Source of the DNA: an uncultured Lachnospiraceae bacterium
GTDB lineage: Bacteria; Bacillota; Clostridia; Lachnospirales; Lachnospiraceae
NCBI GenBank assembly: GCA_949935685.1
Contig: CATLGN010000066.1
Span: 1 to 7,795 of the forward strand
Direction of reading: 5' to 3'
DNA: 7,795 nt
Part shown: positions 6,167 through 7,795 of the stretch, one piece after another
How positions within the stretch are numbered: the stretch's first letter is position 1
Layout: the number at the start of each line of letters is the position of its first letter
Program-made: the position numbers and the translations under genes
The notes under the pieces: generated by a model
The model's database searches: none
The model's input: only the letters and a program-made list of their open reading frames with translations
Told to the model about the DNA's origin: nothing

Positions 6167-7792
6167 TTACTGCAGTAAGGACAGTACGCCCTGGTTGGAC
6201 TGGTTAGCCTGTGCAAGCATGGACTGGCCAGCCTGTGCAAGAATCTGATTCTTGGAGTACTCAACCATCTGGGATGCCATATCGGTATCACGGATCTGGC
6301 TCTCTGCCGCTGTCGTGTTCTCTACAACGTTATCCAGGTTGTTGATGGTGTGCTCCAGTCTGTTCTGGATTGCACCAAGGTTGGAACGCTGCGAAGATAC
6401 TTTTGTGATAGCCGCTTTGATCGTCTCAATCGCGTCTCTTGCATTTGTATCATCATTGCCGTCAACCCTCAGGCCTACGACACCGAGCCCCTTCGCTGTC
6501 ATTGCATCCAGGTTCATCATGATCTGGTTGTTGTTTGTCGCATCAGCGCCTACATGCAGGCTTACCTGTAAGGAACCTGTGATGTCCTGATTTGCCACAA
6601 CTCTGTCTGCCATCTTTGTGATGGAAACTTTGTTGCCTACTGCGTCATATACAGCAGGTGCTGCAGGTCTTGCCGCCGTTGTCGTCGAAGGTACTTCTTT
6701 GCCGCCTACGGTCTTTGTTACGGAGCGGGAGGTGAAGTATTTATCCAGTGCGTTCTTGGAAATCTTGTTTCCGTCTGCATCATAGAATGCGTACTGCTCG
6801 CCCTTCGTGTAAGCCGCCTCAATCTTGCCAGCCGTTACGTTCGCGCTGTAGATACCGTCTACACGTCTCGTTACGCCGGTAACTGTGGAGCCGTCTTTTG
6901 TGCTGATATAGGATGCCGCTGCAGTTGCTGCCGCCGCTGCGATACCGCTTGCTGTAATGGTTGCAATCTTTGTTCCGTTCTTATCCAGAATGAAGAATGT
7001 AGCCTTGGATGTCTGAGACAATGCTGTCGTGGATGCACTTGCTACGACTGTGTACTTGTCAGCAGCCACACCGTTCAGGGAAATGCTGTATTTTGCTTCC
7101 TGTTTTGCACTGGTATCATTGGAATCCGTCTTGTTGGTTGCCAGTTCTACCGTGATGTTCAGACCCTGATTCTTAAGGGATGTAACGATTTCATTCTGCG
7201 CTGCCGAAGGAGCTTTTACATTGAAGGAAACCTGTGCTGTCAGGCCTGTGCCTGCGTCTACGTTCATCTGGCCTTTTATTTCTGTGCTGCCGATGATGGA
7301 AGAAAGTGTTGCTGCCGTAGCCTTGCCAGCCGTAACGGTTGCATAGCCATAAGAATATTTCTTAACAGCAGTCTTGTCACCCTTTAACAGGTATGTCTCG
7401 TTGAACTTCGTTGTCTCTGCTACACGGTCGATTTCTGTTACGAGCTGATCGATTTCTGCCTGAATCGCTTCACGGTCGGATACGGAGTTTGTTCCGTTTG
7501 CCGATTTTACTGCCAGCTCATTCATTCTCTGCAGCATATCGTGCACTTCTGTCAATGCACCTTCTGCTGTCTGTACTGCGGAGATACCATCCTGTGCGTT
7601 TGCAGATGCCTGTGTAAGACCTCTGATCTGCTTTCTCATTTTTTCGGAGATTGCCAGACCTGCCGCATCATCTGCTGCACGGTTGATCTTATAACCGGAA
7701 GATAATTTCTCGGTTGCTTTCGCCTGCTGGCTTGTCGTAACGCCTAACATTCTGTTAGAGTTCATCGCTGTCAGATTGTGTTGTACTACCAT
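6167..7792 (-). CDS. fliC: Flagellin
   Basis: A complete 541-residue flagellin, the subunit of the flagellar filament, exported by the flagellar type III system and capped at the tip. The N-terminal D0/D1 region (1 to about 140) has [42 protein letters not shown] (25-49) and TKFNETYLL (128-136); the C-terminal D1/D0 region (about 425-541) has [16 protein letters not shown] (471-486), [14 protein letters not shown] (497-510) and ends VLSLLQ. Residues 88-95 read QRMNELAV, matching the Toll-like receptor 5 contact motif of enterobacterial flagellin (QRxxELxV). Between about 141 and 424 is an Ala/Thr/Ser/Lys-rich variable domain, with an alanine-rich stretch (285-293) and a Thr/Ala/Pro-rich linker (369-380), and abundant Ser/Thr as possible glycosylation sites. 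No cysteine is present. The ATG at 7792 is only three bases from the window edge, so ribosome binding site, promoter and any CsrA site are not visible. Symbol fliC versus hag is a naming convention. Confidence 0.96.
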   Translation of the reverse strand: MVVQHNLTAMNSNRMLGVTTSQQAKATEKLSSGYKINRAADDAAGLAISEKMRKQIRGLTQASANAQDGISAVQTAEGALTEVHDMLQRMNELAVKSANGTNSVSDREAIQAEIDQLVTEIDRVAETTKFNETYLLKGDKTAVKKYSYGYATVTAGKATAATLSSIIGSTEIKGQMNVDAGTGLTAQVSFNVKAPSAAQNEIVTSLKNQGLNITVELATNKTDSNDTSAKQEAKYSISLNGVAADKYTVVASASTTALSQTSKATFFILDKNGTKIATITASGIAAAAATAAASYISTKDGSTVTGVTRRVDGIYSANVTAGKIEAAYTKGEQYAFYDADGNKISKNALDKYFTSRSVTKTVGGKEVPSTTTAARPAAPAVYDAVGNKVSITKMADRVVANQDITGSLQVSLHVGADATNNNQIMMNLDAMTAKGLGVVGLRVDGNDDTNARDAIETIKAAITKVSSQRSNLGAIQNRLEHTINNLDNVVENTTAAESQIRDTDMASQMVEYSKNQILAQAGQSMLAQANQSNQGVLSLLQ

Positions 7793-7795
7793 AAT

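Overview
The window looks like part of a flagellated, Gram-positive anaerobe of the Clostridia, most likely Lachnospiraceae-like. This is inferred from the flagellin type ([13 protein letters not shown] start, VLSLLQ end), strong GGAGG-type ribosome binding sites, moderate GC, an AlgI-like acyltransferase paired with a DHHW protein, and a tRNA gene without an encoded CCA end. Species cannot be determined from the sequence alone.

All six protein genes lie on the minus strand; the only plus-strand gene is a tRNA-Pro(CGG). Read in the direction of transcription (right to left), the order is: a complete flagellin (6167-7792), a strong intrinsic terminator (6044-6079), a two-part family 2 glycosyltransferase with a long helical/TPR-like tail (3772-5961), an intergenic region with a weak candidate terminator, a dyad and a good extended -10 promoter (3576-3771), an MBOAT membrane O-acyltransferase (2169-3575), and a translationally coupled membrane-anchored SGNH/DHHW protein of the AlgJ/AlgX type (1055-2155). 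The tRNA-Pro (953-1026) converges on the end of that pair. To its left, and divergent from it, is a second minus-strand pair: a gamma-class carbonic anhydrase-like hexapeptide protein (312-833) and a bacteriohemerythrin cut by the left window edge (1-293).

The right-hand genes can be read as one functional theme. Flagellin is exported and assembled; a glycosyltransferase next to it is a good candidate for adding sugar to it in the cytoplasm; the MBOAT/SGNH pair is the kind of machinery that O-acetylates a polymer or glycan outside the membrane. Whether the acylation pair acts on flagellin sugar, on a cell-wall polymer or on an exopolysaccharide cannot be decided from sequence. The left-hand pair has a different theme: a metal-dependent CO2/bicarbonate-type hexapeptide enzyme and an O2-binding di-iron protein. 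Its promoter appears to overlap back-to-back with the tRNA promoter.

I saw no mobile element, CRISPR array, integrase or broken gene. The window is mostly ordinary housekeeping and motility content; the most interesting points are the flagellin/glycosyltransferase/acyltransferase neighbourhood, short repeats in the variable domain of flagellin, and the compact tRNA locus.
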